Source: Metallyticus violacea
Lineage: Eukaryota; Arthropoda; Insecta; Mantodea; Metallyticidae
NCBI GenBank assembly: GCA_030762175.1
Contig: CM060842.1
Span: 42,055,501-42,119,500, forward strand
Length of the DNA stretch: 64,000 nucleotides
Direction: 5' to 3'
The notes below the pieces were generated by a model. It was given only the letters and a program-made list of their open reading frames with translations. It ran no database searches and had not been told where the DNA came from. Each line of letters starts with the position of its first letter. Position 1 is the first letter of the stretch. The position numbers and the translations under genes were made by a program. Below, piece after piece: positions 1-10,809 of this stretch.

Positions 1-100
1 CACTTTGCGGGCTGAGGGGATAATTTCATTGTGATATTGGCCTGTGATTGGTCATTTTATGATGACGTCACATAAGTGAAATACTCATCAATAATAAATA
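1..100 (-). repeat. Dispersed repeat, copy 1 (pair with 49553-49688)
   Basis: The reverse complement of this segment matches 49553-49688. Both contain TATTTCACTTATGTGACGTC, then TCATAAAAT, an ATCACAG block, an ATTAAAATTAT-like block and a final GCGAAGTG-like end. The second copy carries a roughly 25-bp A-rich insertion. No coding capacity is visible. The left edge is cut by the window, so the full length is unknown. Confidence 0.6.
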
Positions 101-680
101 AACTTAACAAGCACTAAATAATGCATCTATTATATGAAGGAAGATGTTAAAATCTATTATATGAAGGAAGATGTTAAATAGAGTCTGGTTGGCACACTGC
201 GTTCAATTCGGTTTAAAGTGCAGTAACACGCTGAATTTATGAATGAATGAATGAATGAAATGCTGAATTTATGCATCAAAATCGGCAGAAAAAACGCTCC
301 GATGCACAATAACTGGTGCGATTTATACAAATTGAAGAAATGTTTAAAGAATTAGTGCCTGCTTTGACGAAACAATTCAAACCTTTTCTTATTTTATTAG
401 ATCTGATTGTTTCAATGAGAATTTTCTTAAAAATGCAGATTAATTATTTATCGGTTTTTTAAATAAAATAAACATTAGGATAAATTAACTTTCTTCAAAG
501 GGGTACGTACACCTTTGAAGATTAAACTTTTATATGTTGCTTCGTTTTTACCGTTCCTTATTCTGCTACGCAATCGGCATTTATATACGCTACTCTAAAT
601 CGGTTGACCTTTAGTGTATGCGCTATTCTCGGTAAGACTAGATTTAAAATTCCGTTGAAGCAGGTAATTGGGTTGATCAT
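101..680. other. Non-coding stretch with a 27-bp tandem duplication and (ATGA)n
   Basis: A 27-bp unit is duplicated head to tail at about 125-178, almost without mismatch. A short (ATGA)n run at 239-258 is flanked on both sides by GCTGAATTTATG. No gene or recognised element was found in the rest. Confidence 0.6.
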
Positions 681-890
681 TCCTTTTATCACGCTGTTTC
701 AGTTGCATTTGTGTTAGACTTTCTACTGTGTATCTGTGTATTGTGGAATACTGATGGTGAGATGTAATCTAAAAAAATATATTTACTTATTATTGTTATT
801 TGCAAAAGAAATCGTACAAGCACTGTAGGAGAGAATTTCATGCTAAATTCCAAAAGTAACAGAATACAATTCTAGTGATAAGGGACAATT
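681..890. repeat. Dispersed repeat, copy 1 (pair with 8036-8215)
   Basis: Shared blocks with 8036-8215 are in the same order and orientation: TATCACGC, GTTAGACTTT, TACTGTGT, a TTATTATT-rich spacer, AAAAGAAAT, GTACAAG and a GAGA(A)TATCATGCTAAATTCC-like block. The copies differ by many substitutions and small indels. No reading frame is shared. This is probably the terminal or untranslated part of an old transposon. Confidence 0.6.
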
Positions 891-1516
891 CAAGCATGTA
901 TGTATTGGATATATTAAATATGTGTTAGCGAGGCATAAACAGACTCCTGACAAGTAACAGTTTGTTTAAAAACATGTCCTTCTTGATTCCAAAATATGCG
1001 TTTACAGCAGCCGCTGGTAATGTACGCACCATATGCGAAGTTGTAACAAAATACGGGGGGAAAGTGGATAGGGGTGTGGTGTTTACAGAATTTAAATAAT
1101 TACCAGTAAAAGAAAAAAAAAACGAAATTGAATTAGATGGCATGACTGCTTTCTGGTATGCTGATGGTGATATAAACCACTTTGATGGCGAAACAGCAAA
1201 GTTAGCAAAAATATCACTCGTCCTACCCCATAGGAATGATTACGTCTGTTTTCCCTGACCAGGCACATAAAGACCAAGAAGAAAAACTGATTATGAACAA
1301 ACTTTGAATTATCGGGTGAAACTTGTCTTTACTTATAAACAATCACAGATGATCATATTAAAAAGTTCGGAATGCAATTGAATTAACAGGAGAAGGACGT
1401 GGTCGATTCCGACAGGACATTAATCTTGCTGAAGATGTCTTTTAAAAAGGCAGAACACTGGCGTTTTCGAATGAGAATATCATTAAAAGCTATTAAAATA
1501 TACCTAAACCCTTTGA
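891..1516. other. No gene recognised
   Basis: This AT-rich stretch has only short open frames without recognisable domains. I see no repeat shared with the rest of the window. Confidence 0.5.
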
Positions 1517-1541
1517 GAACAACAACAACAACAACAACAAC

Positions 1542-1585
<44 letters not shown>
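1517..1585. repeat. (AAC)n-(AAT)n microsatellite
   Basis: An AAC run passes directly into an AAT run, about 69 bp in all. The open frame through it reads poly-Thr then poly-Ile and is an artefact of the repeat. Confidence 0.95.
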
Positions 1586-1586
<1 letters not shown>

Positions 1587-1751
1587 CGAATCGTCGCTAG
1601 CTTCTATGTATAGATCGGAGAGCTTTGGAGATGCTCATAAACGTTGTATTCACAAGCGCATGCAGCGAGTGCACACTGCAGTGGGCGTTTTACCTTTAAA
1701 AGTAATGGCCACGATCATTATCATCTAGAAAGAGAATGTTAGGGTGGAGTA

Positions 1752-1840
1752 GAGGTAGCCGAGCGGTTTAGTTAGAACGCATTGCTCTTCTGCGTTAGCT
1801 CCTGATTTAAAATCCTACACAACTTTGCTTTTTATTATTA
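1752..1840 (+). mobile_element. Degenerate tRNA-derived SINE head
   Basis: The segment contains an A-box-like TAGCCGAGCGGTTTAG and, about 45 bp later, a decayed B-box-like region ending AAAATCC. A CTTTTTATTATT tract follows. The A-box context is of the Ser/Leu type. No complete cloverleaf can be drawn, so this is a SINE or tRNA fossil rather than a working tRNA. Confidence 0.45.
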
Positions 1841-2118
1841 TTTACTTAATAAGTGTATATGTAGAACTTTATTTTGCCTAATATCATATTACATTTTAAA
1901 TTATCATTTGAGTTTTATGACATTACTTAATGCAACACAAAAACGTGATCACAAACTAACGTATTCTTTACAAATAACTGAATAAATATATGAACAAAAT
2001 AAATCGTCTTCTAAAGGAAAACACATAGAAATAAACACAAATGGATACCATGTATTAATCCTCAATATGTATAATTTCTCTCAAATTTCGCAGCATAGAT
2101 GATGTCAAATTTCTACAG

Positions 2119-2409
2119 AGTCGATCCTGGTGGTGTAGTGGTAACCATACTTGCCTGCTAAACCCAAGATCGCGGGTTCGAACCCGGCCAGGACCGATGG
2201 TTTTTTTCGGGAATAAAAATCCTAAATATGGCTTCCTTTGGAAGGGAAGTAAAGCTGTGGGTCCCGTATCGTACATTTATGGCACGATAAAGAACCTCAA
2301 GCCTGAAAGAAGAGGCTTCTGAGCAAAATTTATCAGCTGCTTCATGTCCTGATTTGAATGGGACGTTAATGACCCGAGATGTTAAAGAGCATCCGTAAAT
2401 ATATAAAAG
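2119..2409 (+). mobile_element. SINE-A copy 1 (tRNA-derived)
   Basis: The head is tRNA-like: TGGTGTAGTGGTAACC acts as A box and GGGTTCGAACC as B box, and GATCCTGG near the start pairs with CCAGGACC at the end of the head. The body has blocks shared by all family members: TTCGGG-AATAAAAATCCTAA, GAAGGGAAGTAAAGC, GAACCTCAAGCCTGAAAGA and GAGATGTTAAAGAG-ATCCGTAAAT. A 10-bp near-perfect TSD flanks it: ATTTCTACAG at 2109-2118 and ATTTCTACGG at 2410-2419. This supports target-primed insertion of a Pol III transcript. Confidence 0.9.
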
Positions 2410-2631
2410 ATTTCTACGGTAGAGTGGACAAGAGGCTACAACATCCCAGGCTTTTTCAATTTGTGTGCAAAGTTATCTTTTGTCCTTCTTGCATGTGCAG
2501 GGAATGTGTGCAGCATATTGCGTTTAGATAGAACAAATACTGAAGGAATGTTAGCGATAAAGCTTGGTGTGTATGGCAAACAATGTTACGAAACTAATTT
2601 GTTTTAATATGTTACAAAAAAGGCATTTCAT

Positions 2632-2700
2632 GCTGGGAGCGAACCTGCGCTCCTAACCACGACATTACTGCACACTCTACCACAGCGCTAACAGAGCACA
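2632..2700 (-). mobile_element. tRNA-like fossil
   Basis: On the minus strand GTGGTAGAGTG (A-box-like) is followed about 25 nt later by GCAGGTTCGCTCCC (B-box-like), and a run of six T lies a few bases past the end. It belongs to neither SINE-A nor SINE-B. It could be a decayed tRNA pseudogene or the head of another SINE. Confidence 0.45.
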
Positions 2701-3180
2701 ATACCAGACAGCGTCTTTGGTGCATGACATATAACACAACTGCTGCAGTGGCTACACAGCCTGGCTGGTTACCTTGTGAACCGCGCGCTGTAACGAGTAG
2801 GACTTGAAGAATTTTACACGTTTTGTTATTACTAATTTTTCTTTTATGTCAAAGGATGTATATAAATTTTTATATATAAACTGCCGGGCAAAAAACTTGA
2901 GTTTTTAAAAAATATCAGCGAAATTGACTTTATGAATTGATGTATGTTTTGTATGTATCATAATACATTCTATTCAATGTATTATAACAAATTAACAAAT
3001 TTCATATGAATTTTAACAATTTATTAACACTCTAATTCCCTCGTTATCATTTAAGGTACATTTTTATGTCCAAAAGTGAAATCTTTATTCTTAAAATGGA
3101 GAATACTGGCATTAGAACAACACAATACATTCTTCATGTTCCATAAAGGATGTTACCGCCTCTAGCTTAAATAACAACTT
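2701..3180. other. No gene recognised
   Basis: The sequence is AT-rich, with no supported coding region and no match to other repeats in the window. Confidence 0.5.
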
Positions 3181-3485
3181 ACATTCTAGCCGGCATTACT
3201 TGAAAATTTTGTGTAAATGCATCCTGTTCCTGAGCAAAAGCCACTCGAAATTGTCCAGGGAGCGGTAAATTCGTCGACGTGAGAGGTATCACACATATGC
3301 TCGATGGAATTAAGGTCTGGACTTCCTGCAGGTCACTGGGTGAGAATGCCCGCTTCTTCCAGAAACTGTACCACACATTGAATATTGTGGGGTTGGGCGT
3401 TATCGTGCCTTATAATGAACTTCTCGCCAATGTGAGAAACATGGGGGTAACATGTGGAAGCAGAGCCTCCTCAAAAAGGGTGTGC
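3181..3485 (-). pseudogene. Tc1-like transposase remnant (catalytic core, C-terminal part)
   Basis: Minus-strand translation in shifting frames gives the Tc1 hallmark blocks in order. First is an HDNAQPHN segment (family: QDNARPH, containing the second catalytic Asp). Then come a QFLEEAGI segment and AGSPDLNSIEH, matching the Tc1 signature SPDLNPIEH. Frameshifts and stops between the blocks show that it is dead. The N-terminal helix-turn-helix region, the first Asp and the inverted repeats were not found nearby, so this is a short internal fragment. Confidence 0.8.
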
Positions 3486-5316
3486 TACTAAACCTCCATT
3501 ATCAATGAAGTCAAGGTCAACATGTATATTATTTAGTGTGAGACAAATTTCTGATGGCCTTTGTCAGCTACACCACACACTTACGGAGGAGCGATAGCTA
3601 ACGAGAAAGAATCGCAAATGTATAACTGCAACATTAATTAAATTGTGAATGAATTCTTGAGTTTGTTAAAACAAATGTTTAATGTTTAAGATACAAAGGA
3701 AGGGAAACCTAGGAGCAGGATGCTCCGCCTCCCCTGCTTTTTCCCAAAAGCTGCCCCTGCCCTCTATTTATTTTCTGATATGCGTGGTTTACTTGCAAGA
3801 AGACACACATCAATATTTTGTTCCTCTGGTAGCTGCTAAAAAGTAGAATACATTAGGAGCTGAAACCTTTCCACAAGATTATGCTAATTTTTTACATCTT
3901 AAGTAGCAAGGCACATGTTCATGGCCTGAAATTGCCGATAGATGCTGCAGGCTTATGAAAAGTAGGCGCAGAAAGCTTTTTAAGTGCTGTAAATAAGCAA
4001 TATGCGATATCCTTTGACAATGACCTGTTAAGTAACTGATGGCTTTTATGAAATCCCGGGAGTTTTGATGACGCGGTTGATAACAGGTGATACATGAAGA
4101 TGGGGGCTTGCCATAAAATCAATACTTGTAGAGGTAGTGGCGTTTTCATTTCCCACCGTCTAGACTCCCGAGCAAAATTTGACATCTGATGCGCAATGTA
4201 AATATGTCATGTTCCTCGTCATTTAGCATTTTCTGTTTCATTCGTGTTTCCGATTCTTATTTCGTTACTGGCATTCTAATTATTTAAATTATCTACACTT
4301 ATTTTAATGCATTAATTTTAAATATAATGTTGGTTAGCAATTTTTTTCTATAAACTGCCTCTTCATCTATGAGTTACTAGGGTAACGGATGGATCGTTTA
4401 TATTTTTTGAGGTAGTATTTCAGAGAACATTTTAAGACACGTTTAAGTGTATTTATTACATTATAAATTGTATGTAAACAAAGAATGCTGAACGACAATA
4501 GAACAGTTCGCATTCTTCTTATATTTTAGAGAAAAGATTTGAGAGACAAACCAGCAACTGAAGGATCACATCGAGTTGGTTCAAGCAATTCAATGATGCA
4601 AATACTAGCCTTGAATATAAGCCGCGCTCTGAGTGACAATTCAACTGTAGAAAATTAATTTCTGCGTTTCAAGGAGTCATTTACTCGTAAATTTCAGGAA
4701 GGTTTGATGTCTCCAAAACAGCATTAGCTACACGCCTGTTGAAGTCAAAGAGTAGATTCTGCCTGTTTGGAATCGTTGTGGATTTTTTCTGCGATTATTT
4801 ACGCATTTTAAAAAGCACATAAAAATTTCAATATATCGAAGTGAAAAACTTATAATAATTAAATGACATGTTCACCTCACAAAAATATCTATTGAGAATC
4901 TTGTTATACATTTATTTCTTTTCAAGCAATCAAAAACTTTCTCTTCAACCCATCACTTAAACTCTTTAGATAGCAGAACTTTCATTAGTGAGAGGAACGC
5001 ACGGTTACCTGGAATACAAGGAAATAGAGAGGATGAAGGAAGTACGAATAGTCCCGGCGAATTACCTTGCATGGGACTGCGCGAGACAATTCTAGGAAAT
5101 TTGTGGTGGAGGTAACTTCTCAGTTGCATAAATGAAACAAACAATTTCAAGCGGGAAAGATGGGAGCGATACAGCTGTGCGATAAACCGTCCCTAATGTG
5201 TTCAGTACGGAAGTAGAGAGATACTCCCCTATAAATGCATAAATGAAACTACCAAAAACCTCTGTGCATCTTTTGCTCATTCACCAGGACTATTCAAAAC
5301 TACTCTACTTTATCTT
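3486..5316. other. No gene recognised
   Basis: The longest open frame is an 88-codon minus-strand frame at 3919-4185, beginning MSNFARESRR. It has no domain I recognise, no splice context and no homologue in the window, so I do not call it a gene. A small hairpin, GGAGCA-GGA-TGCTCC, lies near 3713-3727. The rest is AT-rich and unassigned. Confidence 0.4.
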
Positions 5317-5392
5317 GATCAACATGTCCATGTTGTCCTGAATGGTGAAAGTTCTGTTGTAACTGGTGTAAGTCCTGGCGAAATAGCTTGTT
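5317..5392 (+). pseudogene. Possible reverse-transcriptase fragment
   Basis: One frame reads HVHVVLNGESSVVTGVSPGE. This resembles the stretch of CR1/Jockey-type reverse transcriptases around VxxxGxxS...VxxGVPQG that precedes the palm core. The match is short (about 20 residues) with a stop just downstream. It abuts the hAT fragment, so chance similarity or a chimeric junction are both possible. Confidence 0.3.
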
Positions 5393-5520
5393 AGTAGCAA
5401 AGTAGAACGTTCGTTTTCCATAATAAAATTTTTTCTCTCTGACAAGTGGCTGACTATGACAGTTCATACCTTGAAAAACATCTTGCTCTTGCTTGTAACC
5501 AAGAAAAATAAGCTTAAGTA
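5386..5520 (+). pseudogene. hAT-type transposase C-terminal dimerisation fragment
   Basis: The frame contains VERSFSIIKFFLSDK followed by LTMTVHTLKNILLLLV. This fits the hAT C-terminal dimerisation signature, typically (S)VxxERSFSxxKxILSDxR then xLTxxxLxxxLxxxxN. Only about 43 codons remain. The zinc finger, RNase H-like catalytic core and terminal inverted repeats are missing. Such fragments are sometimes mistaken for host genes; the absence of any upstream frame argues against that here. Confidence 0.6.
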
Positions 5521-6679
5521 CTTTAATTATGTGATAAAGAAATTATTAAGCATCTTAAATATATATTTTCATTAATAATGAGTGACATTTCTCTTTCAAT
5601 AAATTCCTATTTTAGTTATACTACTGTCTATTTTCAGTATTTTAAGTGCCCTTTGCCTGCATATTTTAACCAAAATAAATGCCTGAACTTCCGGGCTCTG
5701 GTGATGAGAAATGGCTCTTATTCCGAAATTCTGAGAACAGAAAATAATGCGTATCCGGTTGTAAAGAAACTCAGCAAGTGGTGGTCAAAGTCGTTTGGGC
5801 AAGAGATGGTGCTTTGCGTTTTGGTGAAATTTCGAAGATGTTGTTAATCTTGAGCTGATTCCGAACGGTCGTGAAGTTATACTGCGAGCAATTGCACAAT
5901 GTTAAAACTACTAAACTGTCTACAATTATTTGTACTAATGTACATTAATAGTGAAAAGGCTATAAATATGGAATATAAATTAATTCTGGTTTTTTCTCCT
6001 TAATACTTCCAAAACCCTCGATCTCGATAACAAAGCGAGAGACAATAGTTTATGAGGTGTCAATTGAAGACAAACTGGTCATGAATGTTTGTGTGAATCT
6101 TGCGTGATCGATATAAAATATCACTGTCGATGGAAGCAAATACAGGTAGTAACAAATTCAAACATTTTTAATTTATGAAAAACCTTGCCTTCCCCAATGA
6201 AAATGTTCTATACTCTGGCAATAAGCACGAACGACCGCTGCACATCGCAGATTTTAGGTTCATAGCGATGTTCATATTTGTATCTGAGATCCTCATTTTC
6301 ATAAAATTACTCTCTGTGTTGCTGGGTCTGAGCAGAAACAGGACCTAACTTTCAGGATTATTTCGTAGGTACTGACTGATGGCTGGTCGTGAATTTGCCT
6401 GTTTCTTGCCCTTTCGAATGAGTCCAGTTTAGTTTTTTTGCTTTTTGTTAAGCACACGCCTGTTTTGGAGGTGGAGAGATGATAATCTCGGAATAATTAT
6501 ATTTTTCAATAATGTACCCTTCCTGAAATGTTTCTATTTTCGGTCCCATTTAAAGCGGTGGGCATCACAGTACACTGCAGTACGTGCCGCTCGGACTGCC
6601 GAGGTTAGATTCACTGCATAAGTTTAAGTGCGGAGCTACTGTGAACTTCTAAACTTGCTACCAACCCTCTGTATATTGC
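5521..6679. other. No gene recognised
   Basis: An 89-codon frame at 5578-5847 shows no recognisable family or splice context. Nothing else is supported. Confidence 0.45.
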
Positions 6680-6775
6680 TGAACCTTAATCCGCTAATCA
6701 CCATTGTCACAAAATTATTACGAACCGCAGTTCGTAATAATTTTGTGACAATGGTGATTAGCGGATTAAGGTTCA
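6680..6775. repeat. Perfect 46-bp inverted repeat with 4-nt loop
   Basis: The left arm at 6680-6725 is the exact reverse complement of the right arm at 6730-6775, separated only by CGCA. The flanks carry the direct repeat ATATTGCTG, at about 6673-6681 and again at 6778-6786. The hairpin has no mismatches, unlike everything else repetitive in this window, so it is either very young, maintained, or an artefact of library preparation or assembly. See findings. Confidence 0.97.
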
Positions 6776-7585
6776 AATATTGCTGTTGCTAGACTTTGGG
6801 TAGATTTGAAATGTAGCTAGTAATGTATTACAAATGTTATACAAATAATATAACTTTATTAGAGAGGTTTAATGGTGACAAAATAAAAGACTGCCATAGC
6901 GAAAGTGAAACATTTCCAAGATATTATGCTAATCGACTCAAGAGATATGTGGTCTGCTTTACAACATGGGCAAAAGCACAAACGTTAAGTTCACTTTTCT
7001 GTTTAAGAGCTGGGTTTAAAAAAAGAGAAGTTATTTAGTTTTAATTTCTTCGATAGCGATAGATGATGGTCAAGTGAAAAATCCATAATTCTGAATAAAT
7101 TTATAAAATGTAGGTTATTTCTGGGCATTTTTGGTTCAAATAGGAGCTTATAATAAATCGAGGAATTACAAGCGCTATAGAATTCAAATATTCTATTCCA
7201 AATATCACGAAAGGGACAATAACCTAAAAACTTATACGGTTTTATTAAGAAATGAAACACACATTTGTGATTCATGATATATTTACAGTCGATAACAAGC
7301 ATTAAACAACATCGAGGTACTTTATTCCTTAGTTCCCAGGAACACAAAACTTTAATTTCATGATTTTATAATATTTATTAAGGCTTGGTTACTTTCATAG
7401 ATTAATAAATGATAGGATGCTGACAGAAAGCTTTTTTGACCTGCATCCGCAGTTGAACGCAAGCCGCTTGGGGATAATATTGCGCCAGTCTCCGGCTCCA
7501 TCCGATAGATAAATTCCCCTCGCATTTCTACTGCCAGACTTTGATCAATTATAGAACGTATATCATATTTGTTTAATTTCATAAT
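6776..7585. other. No gene recognised
   Basis: The longest open frame in this part is a 114-codon minus-strand frame at 7003-7347. Its composition (rich in F, L, N, K, S) is what random AT-rich DNA gives, and it has no recognisable domain. A 78-codon minus frame at 7358-7594 is also unrecognised. Confidence 0.4.
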
Positions 7586-7790
7586 GAGCACCAACCTGTG
7601 TCATAGAAGCGGTATTCGTCTGCAGTTACACATTTCTGACATCTTTTAATGAAATTTGCACTCACAAAAGCTCTGCTTCCGCAATTCTCGCAATTTCTGT
7701 CCTGACGTTTTCTTTAAGTTCCTCTACATTATGGGGGTTATTCCTGTAGTCTTCATTTTTTCTCTGTACTAGTGGTAACATTTCAACATA
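7586..7790 (-). pseudogene. Transposase C-terminal remnant (Tc1/mariner superfamily, DUF4817-type)
   Basis: Minus-strand translation gives NNPHNVEELKENVRTEIARI, then after a frameshift a KRCQKCVTADEY block. The order matches the end of DUF4817-associated DDE transposases: an xxxELKxxIxxxI helix followed by RCxxCxxxxGxxF. Only the last 60 or so residues are present. The catalytic core is missing upstream. The HTH-like remnant at 8230-8560 lies on the opposite strand, so the two are not one simple element. Confidence 0.65.
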
Positions 7791-8035
7791 ATACACTACA
7801 TTAAAGGTTACTTCAATAACATCTTATAATTAATAACACTGCACACCAATAGCTTATAATACAATACCGAATTAACATAATCTCTTAACCATAAACTGAG
7901 TTATACTGTGCCCTCATTCCCCTGCGCATTCGGAGATTGTATACCCTAGTGGAACCGTTTCACCTTCAGTGGACACCCAATTCCGGCTAAGATTGAGTTT
8001 AAGTTCCACTGATGCAAACAATTTAGCTCACTCAG

Positions 8036-8215
8036 TAGTGTTTATCACGCCGACTGTTTCAATTACATTTCTGTAGGGAGTGCGGTTAGACTTTGTACTG
8101 TGTTTTTGTATTTAGTACAAATAATGTTTATTTATGGTTATTATTAAATAAAAGAAATAGTACAAGTATTGTAAGGGAGAATATCATGCTAAATTCCCAG
8201 GAGTAAAATTTCCAT
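8036..8215. repeat. Dispersed repeat, copy 2 (pair with 681-890)
   Basis: This is the partner of the repeat at 681-890, with the blocks listed there. It directly precedes a stretch that looks like a decayed transposase N-terminus, so the repeat may be the 5' non-coding part of a transposon. Confidence 0.6.
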
Positions 8216-8229
8216 AAGGAAGTGCAACT

Positions 8230-8560
8230 TTCTGATTGACCTGAAGCCGAGACCAAAAAATCGGATTTTATCAGTATGATGAAATAGGCTATCGACTAGA
8301 AACTTCTTCTCGATTAGCCCAGCAAGTTGATGTATCTGTCGGCAGTGCGAATAAAGCTACTCAGCTGCTGCGTCGTATCCATTTAAAGTTAATTGATCTA
8401 CCCGAAATAAAACCTACGGAGGCGGTGAAACAAAATACCCCGGAGGCAGTTTATAATGTTGCGGTGAATAATGTCTCAAAATCTTATCAAAGGAATTCAG
8501 ATATGTCTCTCAGCAGAAAATGGGCACTTTAAGAATCTATCATGATGAGTACTACTAATT
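8230..8560 (+). pseudogene. Probable transposase helix-turn-helix remnant
   Basis: One frame reads RLAQQVDVSVGSANKATQLL followed by LIDLPEIKPTEAV. This resembles the DNA-binding segment of Tc1/mariner-like transposases (RxLAxxxGVSxxSxxxxLxxxxxxPYK...). A further open part contains TPEAVYNVAVNNVSKS, which looks like the helix that normally precedes this motif, so the order may be disturbed. Stop codons close the frame at both ends. No catalytic residues follow. Confidence 0.45.
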
Positions 8561-10430
8561 ATTATCTACCACAGATAAGTAATGAAATAAACAAAAAATA
8601 TCCGCTGTGTTGCGACCGCGCGACATGATTTCCCTCAGCGGGTGTTACGCAGTAACTTCCAGTCAGCAAAATAAATTTTCGATTGTATAGCGAAATGAAG
8701 GTTCTGTAACAACACAAAGAAAGAAATAATGCTTCCTCTCAATAAGTACAACTGACTGTCAACGTGCAGCTATCAGGTTTGGTGTGACCTCAGTACAGAC
8801 CATGCTTTGCTCAGGTGCAGATGCACGCCAAAAATAACGCTCGTAATTAATATTTTGGTAGAAATGTTATAGCAGGTTTGGTTGTTTGCTGCAATATTAT
8901 TAGCCTGAAAAACTGATTTCTTGTGGTAATATTTCACCACTCAGAGAGTTACAAGAGGAAAAATATTTTTTATTCTGACCATAATGCTAATGAATTTTGA
9001 AAGTATGAAACAAACTTTTTAAAGAAATTTAAAGCACTATATCTGTTGCACTAGTGAGAAAGCATAGGTCTGGTCATCTGGTTTCTACAGAAGAGCAAAC
9101 TAGAATCCTAAGGATTGTTTAAGGTTTGAAATATCCTAGGAATGAATTGCAGTTTTACCAGGCTAGGTATTTGAATCATACATCACATAAATATTCATTT
9201 TCGTGTTATGATTCAAAACATTTCACTAAAAGCACGAGGATATAGCTATTTTTAGAAATGTCTAAGCCTATCTACCTCTTTAAAATGCTAGTCACTATGT
9301 AATCGTATGTACATATTATAATTTAAGCAAAAATATTCAAGTCTAACGTTCTTACATCTTTCTGGTTCTCTTTTACTGCATTTTATTTGCATTTATCGTG
9401 CAACGAGTACAAGTAACATAAAGCCTCAAAAGCAAAATGTCAACAGAGTGTTCTTTCTCATCGCCCTTTCTTCTTCCACATCTTTTATAGACCCTGCAGG
9501 GTAAAACTTATAGTATAAATTCATAGTGAACAGAGACAGAAAGGAAAAAAAAATTCCGAAAGAAATGTTTCACTTGCTGATAAACTTTTTCTTAAAACTG
9601 TGCAGTAATAATAAATTAATAAATATGCTATATTTAAATTTCAGTCTGTAGCAAAAGAGCATTGTTTTTATAAAAATAAATAAAATTCTTTAAAAAAAAT
9701 AAATTTAGTCAAAATCAGCACCTTTCGGTTGTGAAAGAATTATAAAATAAAAAACATATATGAAGTACAATTTTCAATCTGAATTTGGATATCTTCTGCT
9801 GCCAGTGAAGGTGCTGTCACAAAGCCTGCGCTCGAATAAGTCCGCTGGAGCGTCGATAACATTCATTCTTACCACAACCTTAATTAACTTTTCAATCGGA
9901 GCCGAAAGTCAATAACAGTACAACAAATATAGCTGCAGCAAGCTCGTTTACAATTAGATGTAGGTCAGTAAATTGATATACCCTTGCTTGTGCATTGATT
10001 TAAGTTAAATGTCCAAATACTTTTTTTCTTTTTCAGCGGGATAAATCTTGCTGCCATAAAGACCAGTTTTTGTTTCCCTGTCTCCAATCTTATATTTCTT
10101 TTCTTTGTTTCTTCATAGAATTATAAATTTAATAAAAAATATTAAACTATCATATAAGGCAACTGGTGAGACAAAACTATCCGTATGTAAAGGCAAAAAG
10201 CCAGACCAGTGTGCTATTTTCGATCACAACGACACTTTTGAGACACATTCGAAACTGGGGCATCAGTCGCCAACAGACGTCCATATACAAAAAAGGCTTT
10301 CGTGTGTTTTTATGTCTCATGCCAACCCTGTAGGAAATGCTTTCAATAGTGGCTAAAGCAGTTCTTACATTTTCATATCAGGCTTTTCAAAGCGTCGTAT
10401 ATTAATAAATAGTAATAGCAAAAGAGTCAT
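8561..10430. other. No gene recognised
   Basis: The sequence is AT-rich and unassigned. An 83-codon frame at 10105-10356 has no recognisable family. No SINE, LINE or transposase blocks were found. Confidence 0.45.
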
Positions 10431-10700
10431 CTAGTGCAGTTTCCAGATAGACAAAGAACCGAAATAGCTATCCTCGAAAGTGATTATCCAAATAAAAAAG
10501 TAAATAATGTGATGGTCTGAAGAATATGGTGAGTACATTAGAGTCTCCCAACAAAGACAGATAACGGTTTCACGAGTCATCTTCATATGTTGTAAAAGAA
10601 TAACACCGTTGCGATTCACAAGCTTAGTTTTCAGCGTTGCATGTACATGTCCCAGCTCGTTAGCGTACACAATGGCGTTGATTGTTTGTCCAGTTGTCAG
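10431..10700 (-). pseudogene. Mariner transposase remnant (catalytic region)
   Basis: The minus strand reads LKTKLVNRNGVILLQHMKM, then ETLMYSPYSSDHHIIYFFIW. These correspond to the mariner blocks xLVNRKGVxxxxDNARPH and WExLxHPPYSPDLAPSDYHLF. The DNARPH motif has decayed (LLQHMKM) and the third catalytic Asp context is altered, so it is inactive. The 5' half was not found. Confidence 0.8.
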
Positions 10701-10809
10701 CGGACTGTGTGGGGGACACAGTCCGTATGATTCTCTTTTGGAGAAGAAGATTCTATTTTTTAGTTATTTCACAAAATTTCAATATTACCTTTCATACTAA
10801 ACAGCGTTC

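Noticed and set aside
1399..1728. 109-codon frame with poly-Thr/poly-Ile
   Set aside because: The frame exists because of the AAC/AAT microsatellite. The flanking codons show no domain.
7003..7347. 114-codon minus-strand frame
   Set aside because: Its composition is what AT-rich random DNA gives, with no domain, splice sites or conservation evidence.
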